NCBI GenBank assembly: GCA_016709145.1
Contig: JADJEK010000004.1
Coordinates: 62,001 to 126,000, forward strand
From: Planctomycetota bacterium
Lineage (GTDB): Bacteria > Planctomycetota > B15-G4 > JADJEK01
DNA length: 64,000 nt
Direction of reading: 5' to 3'
Shown here: in pieces, positions 33,836-43,679 of the stretch
How positions within the stretch are numbered: the stretch's first letter is position 1
Layout of the letters: every line of letters starts with the position of its first letter
The notes under the pieces: generated by a model
Database searches by the model: none
What the model saw: only the letters and a program-made list of their open reading frames with translations
What the model was told of the DNA's origin: nothing
Position numbers and translations under genes: made by a program

Positions 33836-36241
33836 TCAGTCGCCCCGGCCGCCGTGGCCCCCGTGACCGCCGCCACCGGGACCGCGCCCGCCACCGTGTC
33901 CACCGTGGCCGCCGCCGCCGTGACCGCCGCGTCCACCACCACCGCCGCCGCCGCGCGGGCCTCGCCCGCCACCGCCGCCGCCGTAGCCGCCGCGTCCACC
34001 ACCGCCCCCGCCGCGCGGACCGCGATCGGGCCGGCCGTAGCCGTGCCCGCCACCGCCGCCACCGGCACCCTCGCCGCCGCCTTCGCCGTCACCCTCGGCA
34101 GCACCCGCCGCGAGCGCGGCCGCGAGCGGATCCACACCGCCGTGCTCTTCGAGGATCAACACCTTGCGGGACAAGCGGATGCGGCCGGTCGGATCGACTT
34201 CGATGACCTTCACGCGGATCTTGTCACCCATCTTCACGATGGCCGTGACGTCGCGCACGTACTCGGTCGAAAGCTCCGACACGTGGCATAGACCTTCCTG
34301 ACCAGGGGCGAGCTCGACGAAGGCGCCGAACTCCTTGATCGAGACGACCTTGCCCTCGTAGATCTGGCCCGGCTCGACCTCGGCCGTGACGGCGCGCACG
34401 TAGTTCGCGGCCTTCTCGACGATCTCGGTCGACGCGCCGGAGACCAGCACGACGCCGTCGTCGCCGATCTCGACCGTCGCGCCGGTCTCTTCCTGGATCG
34501 CCTTGACCTGGCGACCACCGGGGCCGATCAGCAGACCGATCTTGTCGACCGGGATCTGGATGCGGACGAGGCGCGGCGCCAGCGGTGAGACTTCCGCGCG
34601 CGGGCGTTCGATGACGGACAGCATCTTGTCGAGGATGAAGAGCCGGCCCTTGCGGGCCTGCTCGAGCGCTTCCTCGAGCACTTCGATCGTGAGACCGCCG
34701 ACCTTGATGTCCATCTGCAGAGCGGTGATGCCGTCGTGCGAGCCGGTGACCTTGAAGTCCATGTCGCCGTTGTGGTCTTCGGAGCCCGCGATGTCGGTCA
34801 GCACCTTGTAGCGCTTGCCGTCCATCACGAGGCCCATCGCCACGCCTGCGACCGGAGCCTTCAGCGGCACGCCCGCGTCCATCAACGCGAGGACGCCGCC
34901 GCAGACCGTGGCCATCGACGACGAGCCGTTCGACTCGAGGATCTCCGACACGATGCGCATCGTGTACGAGAACTCCTCGGCCGTCGGCAGCACACCGGCG
35001 ATCGCGCGTTCCGCGAGCATGCCGTGGCCGATCTCGCGGCGACCCGGCGCGCGGACCGGCTTCACTTCACCGACCGAGAACGGCGGGAAGTTGTAGTCGA
35101 GGTAGAAGCGCTTCGAGTGGTCCTCGACCGCGTTCTCGATGCGCTGCTCGTCGTCGCCGGTGCCGAGCACCGCGGTGACGAGCGCTTGCGTTTCGCCGCG
35201 CGTGAACAGCGCGGAGCCGTGCGTGCGCGGCAGCAGACCGACTTCCGAGGTGATCTCGCGGATCTGATCGGTCTTGCGACCATCGGCGCGGCGGCCCGCG
35301 TCGAGGATCATGTTGCGCTCGGTGACCCACGACAGCTCTTCGACGACCTTCTTCGCTTCCTTCTCACGCGCCTTCTGCTGGTCGGCATCGGCGACGCCTT
35401 CGAGCTCCGACGCGATCGCGGCCTTCTTGACCTCGTCGATCGCGCCGTAGCGCGCGAGCTTGCCCTCGGTCATGACCGCGGCCTTCATCTTGTCGCCGAA
35501 CTTCTTCGCGATGCGCGCCTTCATGTCCGCGTCGAGCGTCGGCGACTCGAACACGACCTTGTCCTTGCCGGCCTTCGCGCGCAACTGCTCGATCATCGGG
35601 ATGATCTCGCGGATGCGGTCGTGGCCGAACTGGATCGCGCCGAGCATCTCCTTCTCGGTGATCTCGAGCGCGCCGGCCTCGACCATCACCACGGCGTCCT
35701 TGGTGCCGGCGACGACGAGGTCGAGGCGCGACTGCGCGCGCTGCGCCTTGGTCGGATTGGCGACGTATTCACCGTCGAGGAAGCCGACGCGCACCGCGCC
35801 GACCGGACCCTGGAACGGGATGGTCGAGATCGACAGCGCGGCCGAGGCGCCGTTGATCATCAAGATGTCCGGATCGATCTCGGGCTCGACCGAGAGCAGC
35901 GTGCCGATGATCTGGACTTCGTTGACGTAGCCCTCGGGGAACAGCGGCCGAATCGGCCGGTCCGTGAGGCGACAGGTCAGGATCTCGCGCGTCGACGGAC
36001 GGCCTTCGCGCTTGATGAAACCACCGGGGAACTTGCCCGCGGCCGAGTACTTCTCTTTGTATTCCACCGACAGCGGGAAGAAGTCGATGCCGGCGCGCGG
36101 GTTCGCGGACTGCGCCGTGACCAGGACCAGCGAACCGCCGATCCCGATGACCACCGAGCCGTCGGCCTGCTTGGCCAACTTGCCGGTCTCCATGAACAAC
36201 GTGTGTTGACCGATCTTCTGCTCGACTCGAACGAGGTTCAC
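33836..36241 (-). CDS. pnp: Polyribonucleotide nucleotidyltransferase (PNPase) with RGG-rich tail
   Basis: PNPase degrades RNA 3'-5' with phosphate and works in the RNA degradosome. The 801-aa protein starts at GTG 36241, with AGGAG at ideal spacing. Two RNase PH domains, a KH domain (DKIGLLIGPGGRQVKAIQEE, about residues 565-620) and an S1 domain (GQIYEGKVVSIKEFGAFVEL, about 624-695) are in the usual order. The last ~85 residues are a Gly/Arg/His tail (GGGGGRGGYGGGGGGRGPRG), unusual for PNPase. The order rpsO-pnp is the classical arrangement, and pnp is often autoregulated from the spacer. Confidence 0.96.
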   Translation of the reverse strand: MNLVRVEQKIGQHTLFMETGKLAKQADGSVVIGIGGSLVLVTAQSANPRAGIDFFPLSVEYKEKYSAAGKFPGGFIKREGRPSTREILTCRLTDRPIRPLFPEGYVNEVQIIGTLLSVEPEIDPDILMINGASAALSISTIPFQGPVGAVRVGFLDGEYVANPTKAQRAQSRLDLVVAGTKDAVVMVEAGALEITEKEMLGAIQFGHDRIREIIPMIEQLRAKAGKDKVVFESPTLDADMKARIAKKFGDKMKAAVMTEGKLARYGAIDEVKKAAIASELEGVADADQQKAREKEAKKVVEELSWVTERNMILDAGRRADGRKTDQIREITSEVGLLPRTHGSALFTRGETQALVTAVLGTGDDEQRIENAVEDHSKRFYLDYNFPPFSVGEVKPVRAPGRREIGHGMLAERAIAGVLPTAEEFSYTMRIVSEILESNGSSSMATVCGGVLALMDAGVPLKAPVAGVAMGLVMDGKRYKVLTDIAGSEDHNGDMDFKVTGSHDGITALQMDIKVGGLTIEVLEEALEQARKGRLFILDKMLSVIERPRAEVSPLAPRLVRIQIPVDKIGLLIGPGGRQVKAIQEETGATVEIGDDGVVLVSGASTEIVEKAANYVRAVTAEVEPGQIYEGKVVSIKEFGAFVELAPGQEGLCHVSELSTEYVRDVTAIVKMGDKIRVKVIEVDPTGRIRLSRKVLILEEHGGVDPLAAALAAGAAEGDGEGGGEGAGGGGGGHGYGRPDRGPRGGGGGGRGGYGGGGGGRGPRGGGGGGGRGGHGGGGHGGHGGGRGPGGGGHGGHGGRGD

Positions 36242-36313
36242 GCTCAGCTCCTTTGACGCGCGCGCGCTGGAAAACCCATCCGGAGTCAGTCCCGGGTTCG
36301 CGCGGCAGTCGAT

Positions 36314-36332
36314 GCGCCCGAGGGACGGGCGC
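36314..36332. other. Hairpin in the rpsO-pnp spacer
   Basis: A perfect 7-bp stem with a five-base loop (36314-36320/36326-36332) lies in the 236-base spacer between rpsO and pnp. In other bacteria this spacer holds the rpsO attenuator and an RNase III site through which pnp is autoregulated. Such a function here is inferred only from position. Confidence 0.4.
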
Positions 36333-36477
36333 GCGATGAATGGGAATTGGAAATCAGGGACAGCGCGGGGCGGCGCAGGTCATGCAAACGACGAACGCGC
36401 GCGCGGGTGATTCACCCGAGCTGCGCGGAACGTCGAGCTGGAACCATGGCCGTACCGAAACTCGTAACAGCCTCGGT

Positions 36478-36747
36478 TCAGCGCCGCAGGCCGAGCTTCT
36501 GGATCATCTCGAGGTACTTGCCCTCGTTCGCCCGGCGCAGGTACTTCAGCAAGGTGGAGCGACGCCCGACCATCATCAACAGGCCACGCCGCGAAGCGTG
36601 GTCCTTCGAGTGGCTCTTCAGGTGCCCCGTGAGCTGCTGAATGCGGGTCGTGAGCAGCGCGATCTGCACTTCGACGGACCCCGTGTCCCCCGAGCGCTGC
36701 TGGTACGAGCCGATGATCTTGGACTTGTCAGTGACCGAAAGGACCAT
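36478..36747 (-). CDS. rpsO: 30S ribosomal protein S15 (uS15)
   Basis: The 89-aa protein has the standard S15 length and sequence: GDTGSVEVQIALLTTRIQQL, then THLKSHSKDHASRRGLL-like (GHLKSHSKDHASRRGLLMMV), and GRRSTLLKYLRRANEGKYLE. It binds the central domain of 16S rRNA during 30S assembly. ATG 36747 is the likely start. It precedes pnp, as in many bacteria. Confidence 0.97.
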   Translation of the reverse strand: MVLSVTDKSKIIGSYQQRSGDTGSVEVQIALLTTRIQQLTGHLKSHSKDHASRRGLLMMVGRRSTLLKYLRRANEGKYLEMIQKLGLRR

Positions 36748-36895
36748 GGTTTCTTCCGAGCCTTCGGCGGACCCGAAGTCCGCCCGATCTTGCGGCCTCC
36801 GAGGAGGCCTGTTTCCTGGTGACGTATTTCCGTTTTTGAAGTCCGGAGAGGGTAGCGGGGACCCGCACGGAACGGAAGGGGGTCGTGGACCGAGC

Positions 36896-37531
36896 TCACG
36901 ACTCCGACACGCCGGGCGGCGACGACTTGCGCGCGGGCAGCGGGCCGAGCAACCGATTCGCGAAGCTCGCGATCGTCTTCTTCAGTTCGGAACCGGACAG
37001 CGTCTTCGACGTGCCGGGTGTGACCTCGAACGACAGATCGAGTTCGTGGTCGAACAGGATCGTGCCGCCCTCGGCGTCGTAGAGCACGGCGCGCCCACGC
37101 AGACGGAAGATGTCGACGTCGCGCGCCGGCTTGCGCTCGGCGGTGATCATGCGGATCGTCAGGAAGCCATCGGTGTCGAGTGCGCGGTTCAGCGCCGCGA
37201 TCTCCGGTGTCTGGCCCGGAGCCGCGAGCGGATCGGGCAACACGGGAGCGAGCGCCGGATCGGAGTACTCCGGCGCGACCGGCGTGTAGCTCTTCGACAA
37301 CAGCACGCGATAGAGCTCTTCGCGCAACAGCGCGGTGTCGGAGTCCTCGAACGCTTCGATGCGTTGGATCGGCAGCATCGCGACTTCGATCGGCGCGCGG
37401 CGCGCGTAGCCCGGCAACACGAACGGCACGCCCGAAGGATCCGAGCGGAACACCTCGGGCATCTCGCACGCGGGCAGACCGATCGCGACGCACAGCACGA
37501 AGCCACGGACGATCTCACGCCGCACGTTCAC
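36896..37531 (-). CDS. Putative lipoprotein downstream of queC
   Basis: The 211-aa protein starts at GTG 37531, overlapping the queC stop (GTGA). A signal peptide ends in the lipobox LPAC (VLCVAIGLPACEMPEVF). The mature domain (VAMLPIQRIEAFEDSDTALL and DTDGFLTIRMITAE) resembles small Tol/curli-like lipoprotein folds such as DUF799/GNA1162, but I cannot assign the family. It is the last gene of a coupled lipoprotein-queC-lipoprotein run. The role is unknown. Confidence 0.65.
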   Translation of the reverse strand: MNVRREIVRGFVLCVAIGLPACEMPEVFRSDPSGVPFVLPGYARRAPIEVAMLPIQRIEAFEDSDTALLREELYRVLLSKSYTPVAPEYSDPALAPVLPDPLAAPGQTPEIAALNRALDTDGFLTIRMITAERKPARDVDIFRLRGRAVLYDAEGGTILFDHELDLSFEVTPGTSKTLSGSELKKTIASFANRLLGPLPARKSSPPGVSES

Positions 37532-38223
37532 TGGTCACCCTCCCACTCCGCCACGAACCGCTCGAAGCACCCCGCGCCGCGCAGCGCGCGCTCGAGTCGC
37601 AAACACGACTCGCACGCGAAGCAATGCGTCGCGCCGTCGCCGTAGCACGACCACAGTGCGCGCATCGGCGCCGACGCCGCGTAGCCGGCGCGAACGATCG
37701 CGATCTTATCGAGGCTCGCCGTCGGCGCTTCGACGCGCACGTGGTTCAACGTGGAGAGTTCGAGCGCCGCGCTCGCGCGCCGCGTGAACTCGACGGTGTT
37801 GTCCGGGAACGTCGCGGCTTCCTCGCGGTTGAATCCCACGACGACGGCATCGGCGCCGACGCTCTCGGCGACGGCGGCCGCCGCCGCGATCAGCACGCCG
37901 TTGCGATTCGGGACCCACACAGCGCGCATCGACGCGGCCGCCGCGCCGCCGACGTCGTCGAGCTGCTCGCGATCGAGCACCGCGAGCGGCCGCGAGCGAT
38001 CGACGAGCGCCGTGGTCGTGAACGTCGCCAGGAAGCGCAAGTCGATCACGTGAGCACGCACGCCGAGATCGCGCGCCACGGCCGCCGCCGCGGCGATCTC
38101 GCGTCGCGCGGCGCGCTGGCCGTAGTCCGCGGTCACGATCGCGGCGAGCCCCACCTCGCGATGCGCGAGCGTCGCGGCGACGGTGGAGTCGAGGCCGCCC
38201 GAGACGAGTGCGATCGCCGTCAT
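37528..38223 (-). CDS. queC: 7-cyano-7-deazaguanine synthase QueC
   Basis: QueC converts 7-carboxy-7-deazaguanine to preQ0 with ATP and ammonia, for queuosine or related deazapurines. The 231-aa protein has the PP-loop ALVSGGLDSTVAA at its N-terminus, VWVPNRNGVLIAAAA in the middle and the zinc site CYGDGATHCFACESCLRLER at the end. I prefer ATG 38223; a GTG two codons earlier overlaps the upstream stop. Tgt is encoded in the window, but queD, queE and queF are not. Confidence 0.95.
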   Translation of the reverse strand: MTAIALVSGGLDSTVAATLAHREVGLAAIVTADYGQRAARREIAAAAAVARDLGVRAHVIDLRFLATFTTTALVDRSRPLAVLDREQLDDVGGAAAASMRAVWVPNRNGVLIAAAAAVAESVGADAVVVGFNREEAATFPDNTVEFTRRASAALELSTLNHVRVEAPTASLDKIAIVRAGYAASAPMRALWSCYGDGATHCFACESCLRLERALRGAGCFERFVAEWEGDQ

Positions 38224-38225
38224 CG

Positions 38226-41200
38226 TCACGGCACCGTGGTCAGGTTCGTCGTCGCCGAGCGTGCGTGACGACGGTGCAGAGCTTCGATCTCCTCGAACTG
38301 GAACGCGTTGGCGTCGAACGAACCGGAATCGAACTCGAACACTTCGAACACGCCCTCGAAGGTGCCCGCGACGTGGAACGGCTTGGCCGTGATCTTCGGC
38401 AGCTTCAGCGTCGGGTCGCCCGGCACGTTCTCGAGTTCGTCACCCGCGATCACCGTGACCCAGCGGCGCGCGTTGCTCGCGGACTTCAACGTCACACGCA
38501 GCATCGACTCGGCATGGATCGCGTCGGTCAGCGGGTTCAGCACCGGCGGATGCGTCGTCGTGGCCGGCGCGACCTGCACGATCGGGACGGTCAGCAATTG
38601 GATCGCTTCGGAGGTCGGCACCGAACCACCTTGCGTGTAGTCGAGGCGAGCGCGGAAGCGCGTGCGCTTCGTCGTCGACAGGTCGGCTGCTTCGATCTCG
38701 AGCCGCGTCGCGGCGGCCAACGCGTTGGCGTCCAGTGCGTCGGTGCCGAAGACCGCGGACGGCTGCAGCATCAGCTCGTGGATCGGATCGACCGCCGACG
38801 AGGTCGTCGCGGTCTCGTTCTGATCGAGCGTCGACGGGATCGGCGAGAACAACAACACGAAGTTCTGGCCCGGGTCCGCGAACGTCGTCGGCCCGAACGA
38901 CAACGGCAACACACCCGGCAAGCCCGGTACGCGCGCGATCAGACGCGATCGCGTCGCCAAGTCGGCGCCGGTCGTGATCCCCGCCGTGACGAGGTCGGCG
39001 ACCGCGACGATCGAGTTGGCGAAGCGCGTCGAGAACTGCATCTGCCCACCGGGCAGCGCGAAGTCGAAGGTCTGCGTACCGTTCTTCTCGAGCGCACGCA
39101 CGCCGTCCGCGAGGAACGTGAATGTGTCGCGGCCGTTCGGCGAACCGCCGAAGTTGGCAGCTTCCATCGTGCCGACGACGAACGGCCGGCCGTACTCGAT
39201 CGAGAGATCGACGTTCGTGCCGCTCGCGCCGAGCGGTGCGAACGTCGCGAACTCAGGATCCGCGAAGAACCCCGGCGTCGTCGGCGAGCCCACGTTCGAC
39301 GCGGTCGCCGCGAACGAACCCAGCGCCGCGACGATGTCGTTCTTGGTCTTCACCGTCAGCACCGGATCGACGCGGCCCGTGCGATGCAGCAACACGCTCA
39401 TCCCGTACGGCGTCCCGACGCTCGCGGGATTGCGGCACGCGGCGAACGTGAATACGTCGAAGTCGTCGCGCTCGACCGTCACGATCAAGCGCGTCCCGAG
39501 CGTGCCGAGTTCGGCCGAGGTGAACTTCGCCTCGCCCTTGCCGTTGGTCTTGCGCGCGAAACCTGGCGGACCGAGCGGGTCGTACGGATAGGCCTCGACG
39601 GCGACGCGCGTGCCCTTCAGCGGTTTCAGCGTGTGGTCGGCGACGACACGCACGCGCAGCACTTCGCTGGCGCCGGGCTCGAGCGATCCGCCGATCGAGC
39701 CCTCGTGATGGATCACGCCGGCCTTCGGCACGCGCTTCTTGAACTGGTTGCCGATCGAATCGGTGTAGCGCAACTCGGAGATCGTCGTGGGCACGAAGCG
39801 CAACGCGTTCGTCGCGGCCGGACCGTCGTAGGTCGCGGTGACGAGTCGACCGTCCTCGTCGGTGACGCCCGCGCTCGCGGACAACGCGATGGCGTCGAGC
39901 GTGCTCGGCGTCGCATCGGTGTCGATGAACGCCTTGAACGCCGTCAGCGTCTCGGACGAGCTGCCGTACAGCGCGGGCAGACGCACCACGGTGCGCACCG
40001 TGAAGGGATCGGCGTCGTCGGTCGGAGGTCCGAGCACGACGGTCGGCTCGGTGGTCTTCTTGAAGATCTGCGGCAAGCCCGCCAGCGGACCGACCGGCGA
40101 GTTCTGCCCGTTGCGCGTGCAGTACGCGCCGACCACGATCCCGCTCGGCGGCGTCGTCGTGTTCGAGTCCTTGAACACCGCGTCGCCCGAGCCCTTGGTC
40201 AGGTCGTTCTTGAACGTCGTCGATCCGCTGTTCGCGTCCTTTGAGAACACGCGTGCCGCGGGCTTGCCGGCCTGCTTGTCCTGGAAGTACAGCGCGTGAT
40301 CGTGTCGGGCGCCGCGCCGCTGCCGCCGACCGTGACCGAGGCACGGAACTCCTTGATGTCGTCGAGCGTCATCGTGCCGGCGAAGTTCGAGCCCGCGAAC
40401 GAGAACGGCGCGTTGCCCGGGAACGTGATCGCCGTCGGCATGCGGATGTTCGAGACGGTGAACGACTCCTCGATCGGCTGATCGGCCGAGAGCAATACTC
40501 CGTCCTGGTCCGCGACGCTGTTGTTCACGCGCACGCTGACCTGAGCGCCGGGCGAAAAAGGCTTCTTCGGCACGAACACCACGATGCGCGGGTCGAGCGC
40601 GGCCGTGACGGTGCCTTCGAGTTTCTGACCGAGTGCGCTGACGCGCAGGTTGTCCACGGTCTTCAGTCCGTTCGGACCGTTCAACGCGACGGCGTCGGAG
40701 AAGTACAGGATCACCGGCGTGGCGGGCGCGACGTTCTTCGCCGCGGGCTCGGGGAACAGCGTCATCAAGCGGAACGTCTGCGTCGCCGCGCTCACGGTCG
40801 TGAAGCGGAACTCGCGCGCGCTCGACGTGTTGCCGCCGAACAGGCCGCCACTGCCGCCGCCCGACGTACCTCCCGGGACCGTCAACGCCTCCCCTTCGAG
40901 GTCGCGGATGTCCGTGCTCACACGGATCAGGTACTGGCTGTTGGGCTGCAAGTCCTGCGCGGGCAACAACACGGCGACGCGATTCGCCGTGCTCGGATCG
41001 AGCGCCAACGCGGCCGGCACCGGACCCGGGTTCCCACCGCCGCCGAATCCGCCGCCGAACGACGAACCGACGAAGCTCAACGTGATCGAGGTCGCGGTGA
41101 CCGTTTTCGGATCGACCGACTCGGAGAAGATCACGACGATCGGAGCGGTCAGCGGCACGGCTTGCTCGCCGTCCGCGGGCGAGACCGCGCCGACGGCCGG

Positions 41201-41413
41201 CTGCCCTGGCGCGAACTGCGCACCCGCGAACAGCGCCGACAGCGTCGCGACGCCTTGTTGGGACGTGCCGCCGCCGTTCGTGCTCGCGACGAACTTCTTC
41301 TTGGCGCCGTCGCTGCAGGCCGCCAACGCGAGGGTGGCCGCGAGGGCGACGAGCGCCCGTCGTGCCGCGACCGCCAACGACGGGATGCCGGAGCTAGGAG
41401 GACTCTCGTTCAT
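38226..41413 (-). CDS. Large Ig-like (BIg_5-type) lipoprotein, frameshifted
   Basis: Two overlapping frames join into one protein of about 1060 residues. The N-terminal part (start 41413) has a lipobox (LVALAATLALAACSDGAKKK) and two bacterial Ig-like domains (VSPADGEQAVPLTAPIVVIF; LFPEPAAKNVAPATPVILYF). At 40298 the frame breaks after GGSGAAPDTI, and adding one base leads to HALYFQDKQAGKPAARVFSK and the rest to 38226. The C-terminal part is beta-rich, probably further Ig or carboxypeptidase-regulatory-like domains. It is a surface or periplasmic lipoprotein. The stop overlaps queC, so they are coupled. Confidence 0.8.
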
Positions 41414-41822
41414 GCGGACTCCGACGATTCGATCGGCACGCGCGGGGTTCGATCACGAGCGACATTCCGGGTCCGCGCCGCCTCCGGATCCAGTGGGCAT
41501 CGGACGCGCGGAACGACGTCGCTTCCCGTGAATTCGCCCCAAGATAGCGACCGAGTCGGGAGCGGCTTCATGCGCTCCCTCGGCGAAGCGCCGCAAAGCG
41601 GGTCGAGCGAGCCTTCGCCCGGTCCGAAACCTCGACTCCGACGAGCGCGCCTCGTTCTCGCAGGTTCGCGGGCCGACTGCTAGGTTGCCGCCTCGTCCGT
41701 GGCCGGGCATTTGCGGATGTCGCTCCGAGATCACCGGGTGGAAACCTCCCGGCCTGCGCGTTTCCGTAACGAGTCCCGCACGACCGTTCCCGTTCGGACA
41801 CGTCCATCTCCCGGAGTCTTCG
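41414..41822. other. Divergent intergenic region, no gene seen
   Basis: This 409-base gap lies between the divergent Ig-like lipoprotein gene and the TPR gene. Several frames are open, but they look like GC-rich chance. A small hairpin of five base pairs lies near 41736-41755 (CCGGG/CCCGG). Promoters for both genes should be here, but I could not define them. Confidence 0.4.
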
Positions 41823-43598
41823 ATGTCCCTGCTCGGCGTACTCCTGTTCTGTGCCGTGACTACGACCATCGGGCCAGTCGGCCAAGACGCCTCGGCGCCG
41901 CAGGACGCCATCGCCGCCGCGCTCGAAGCCGGCGACTTGGATGGAGCTCAAGCCAAAGCCGAACAGTGGGTTGCGTCAGATCCGAACGCGCCATACGCAC
42001 ACCTGTTCCTGGGCTTCTGCTTCGAACAGCGCGGCGACGGCAAAGCCGACCGCGAGTTCGACCGCGCGCTCGAGTTGGGTGCGGCCGACGCGGACCTCAC
42101 ATTGCAGATCGCCGACGTGTACGCGACGCGCTTCGCTGACGTCATCGCCTCGGGCGTCACGGACGGCGCGCCGGCGGAGCGCGCTCGCGCCGAGGAGCTC
42201 TACGCGAAGGTCGCGGACTTGCAGGGCAACTCGATGGTCGCACTACCGCGCATCGCATGGTTGAAGCGGACCGGAGGAGACATCGCCGGTGCCAAGGCCG
42301 TGCTGTTCGCGGCGATCGCGCTCGATCCGCTCGCCGACGGCCCGCATTACGACCTGTGGAGCCTGATCGGCAGCGGCGTCGAGTACGACGAGCTCGCGTC
42401 GTTCTACGACGGGCTTTCCGCTGGCAACTACGCGCCGGCCGCGCGCGCGCGCTGCCGCTCGTTCCAGGGCCAGGTGTTCGCGAACAAGGCGCTCGCGCAC
42501 CGCGCCGCGGCCGCGACCGCCGCGGAGGCAAGCGACTCGCTCGCGCACGCCGCGGCGCTCGAAGCCGCTCGCAATGCGTACGTCGCGTCGATCCCGTGCT
42601 TCGACCGCGCCATCGCCGCCGACCCCGCAGGCGCCGACGCACCGCGTCGCGAACAGATCCGCTCGCTGGTTGGAATCGTCGAAGTGCTCGGCGAGCGCAG
42701 CGACTTCGGCGCGGCTCGGCTCGCGGCCGCGGACGCGCGCGATGCGATCGATCCGCTGCTGCGCGCGTCGCCGGACGACCCGCAACTGCAACTCGACGCG
42801 GACAGCGTGTCGTACGCGCTGTTCGTGGCCGCGGGCGGCGAGGCCAACCGCGACGCGAACTACGCCACGCGCATGGGCGAGATCTACGACCATTGGGCCT
42901 GGGCCACGTCGATCGTCACGCATCGCGCGGACTGGTGGAACAACCTCGGCTTCTTCGCGCGCGAGGCCGCGAAGTACGAAGAGTCGTACGCTGCCTACCG
43001 CAAGTGCATCGAGCTCGCGCCCGACAACGTGCGCTACGTCAACGACACCGCGCTGATCCTGCTCTATCACCTGCACCGCGACTTGGACGAGGCCGAGCGG
43101 TTGCTCGTGCGCGCGGTACAACTCGGCGCAGCGCAGTATCCGAACGTGAAGGACGATCCGGCCGCCGAGGCCGACATGCGCTCGGCGTGGGGTGACGCGA
43201 TGTTGAACCACGGCAAACTGCTGACCGAGCGCGATCGCTTCGACGACGCGGACTCCGCGTTCGCAAGACTCGCCGCGTTCGACCCCGAGCGTCCCGACCT
43301 CGCCCGCGAGCGCGAAACGCTCGCGATGAAACGTCGCTTGCGCGCGGCTCTCGACGCAGGCGACATCGCCGCGGTGACGACGTTGCTCGAAGCCGACCTT
43401 GCCGAAGAGTGCGCCGTGCGCCAGAAGTTCGTCGTCGGTCGCGACGACGAAGCGCGCGTGGTTCAACTCGCGCGTTGGGCCGCGGCTCAACGCGCGGGCG
43501 ATCCCGCGCTCGACGCGTTCATCGCACGCAGCATCGAAGCCATCCACGCCGCCGACGCGGAACGCGTCGCGGGATCGTCCGAGTCCGAGAGTCCCTGA
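41823..43598 (+). CDS. Secreted TPR-repeat protein 1
   Basis: The 591-aa protein starts at ATG 41823 with a signal peptide (MSLLGVLLFCAVTTTIGPVG); the open frame upstream is rejected. TPR-like helical pairs run through it, e.g. PYAHLFLGFCFEQRGDGKAD and WWNNLGFFAREAAKYEESYA followed by AYRKCIELAPDNVRYVNDTA. The last phrase is also found in the next gene (YETALALDPTNPALLNDTAV), so the two are paralogues. TPR arrays mediate protein contacts; partners are unknown. Confidence 0.8.
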   Translation: MSLLGVLLFCAVTTTIGPVGQDASAPQDAIAAALEAGDLDGAQAKAEQWVASDPNAPYAHLFLGFCFEQRGDGKADREFDRALELGAADADLTLQIADVYATRFADVIASGVTDGAPAERARAEELYAKVADLQGNSMVALPRIAWLKRTGGDIAGAKAVLFAAIALDPLADGPHYDLWSLIGSGVEYDELASFYDGLSAGNYAPAARARCRSFQGQVFANKALAHRAAAATAAEASDSLAHAAALEAARNAYVASIPCFDRAIAADPAGADAPRREQIRSLVGIVEVLGERSDFGAARLAAADARDAIDPLLRASPDDPQLQLDADSVSYALFVAAGGEANRDANYATRMGEIYDHWAWATSIVTHRADWWNNLGFFAREAAKYEESYAAYRKCIELAPDNVRYVNDTALILLYHLHRDLDEAERLLVRAVQLGAAQYPNVKDDPAAEADMRSAWGDAMLNHGKLLTERDRFDDADSAFARLAAFDPERPDLARERETLAMKRRLRAALDAGDIAAVTTLLEADLAEECAVRQKFVVGRDDEARVVQLARWAAAQRAGDPALDAFIARSIEAIHAADAERVAGSSESESP

Positions 43599-43679
43599 TC
43601 GAACGAGCCGCGCCCCACGGCGACGGCATCCATCTCGAGGCGCCGGTTCCTCTCCCCTTCCTCGCTACGGATCGCACTC

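Noticed and set aside
33685..34137. N-terminal extension of the PAS protein
   Set aside because: It is antisense to the Gly-rich pnp tail and is low-complexity Ala/Val/Arg.
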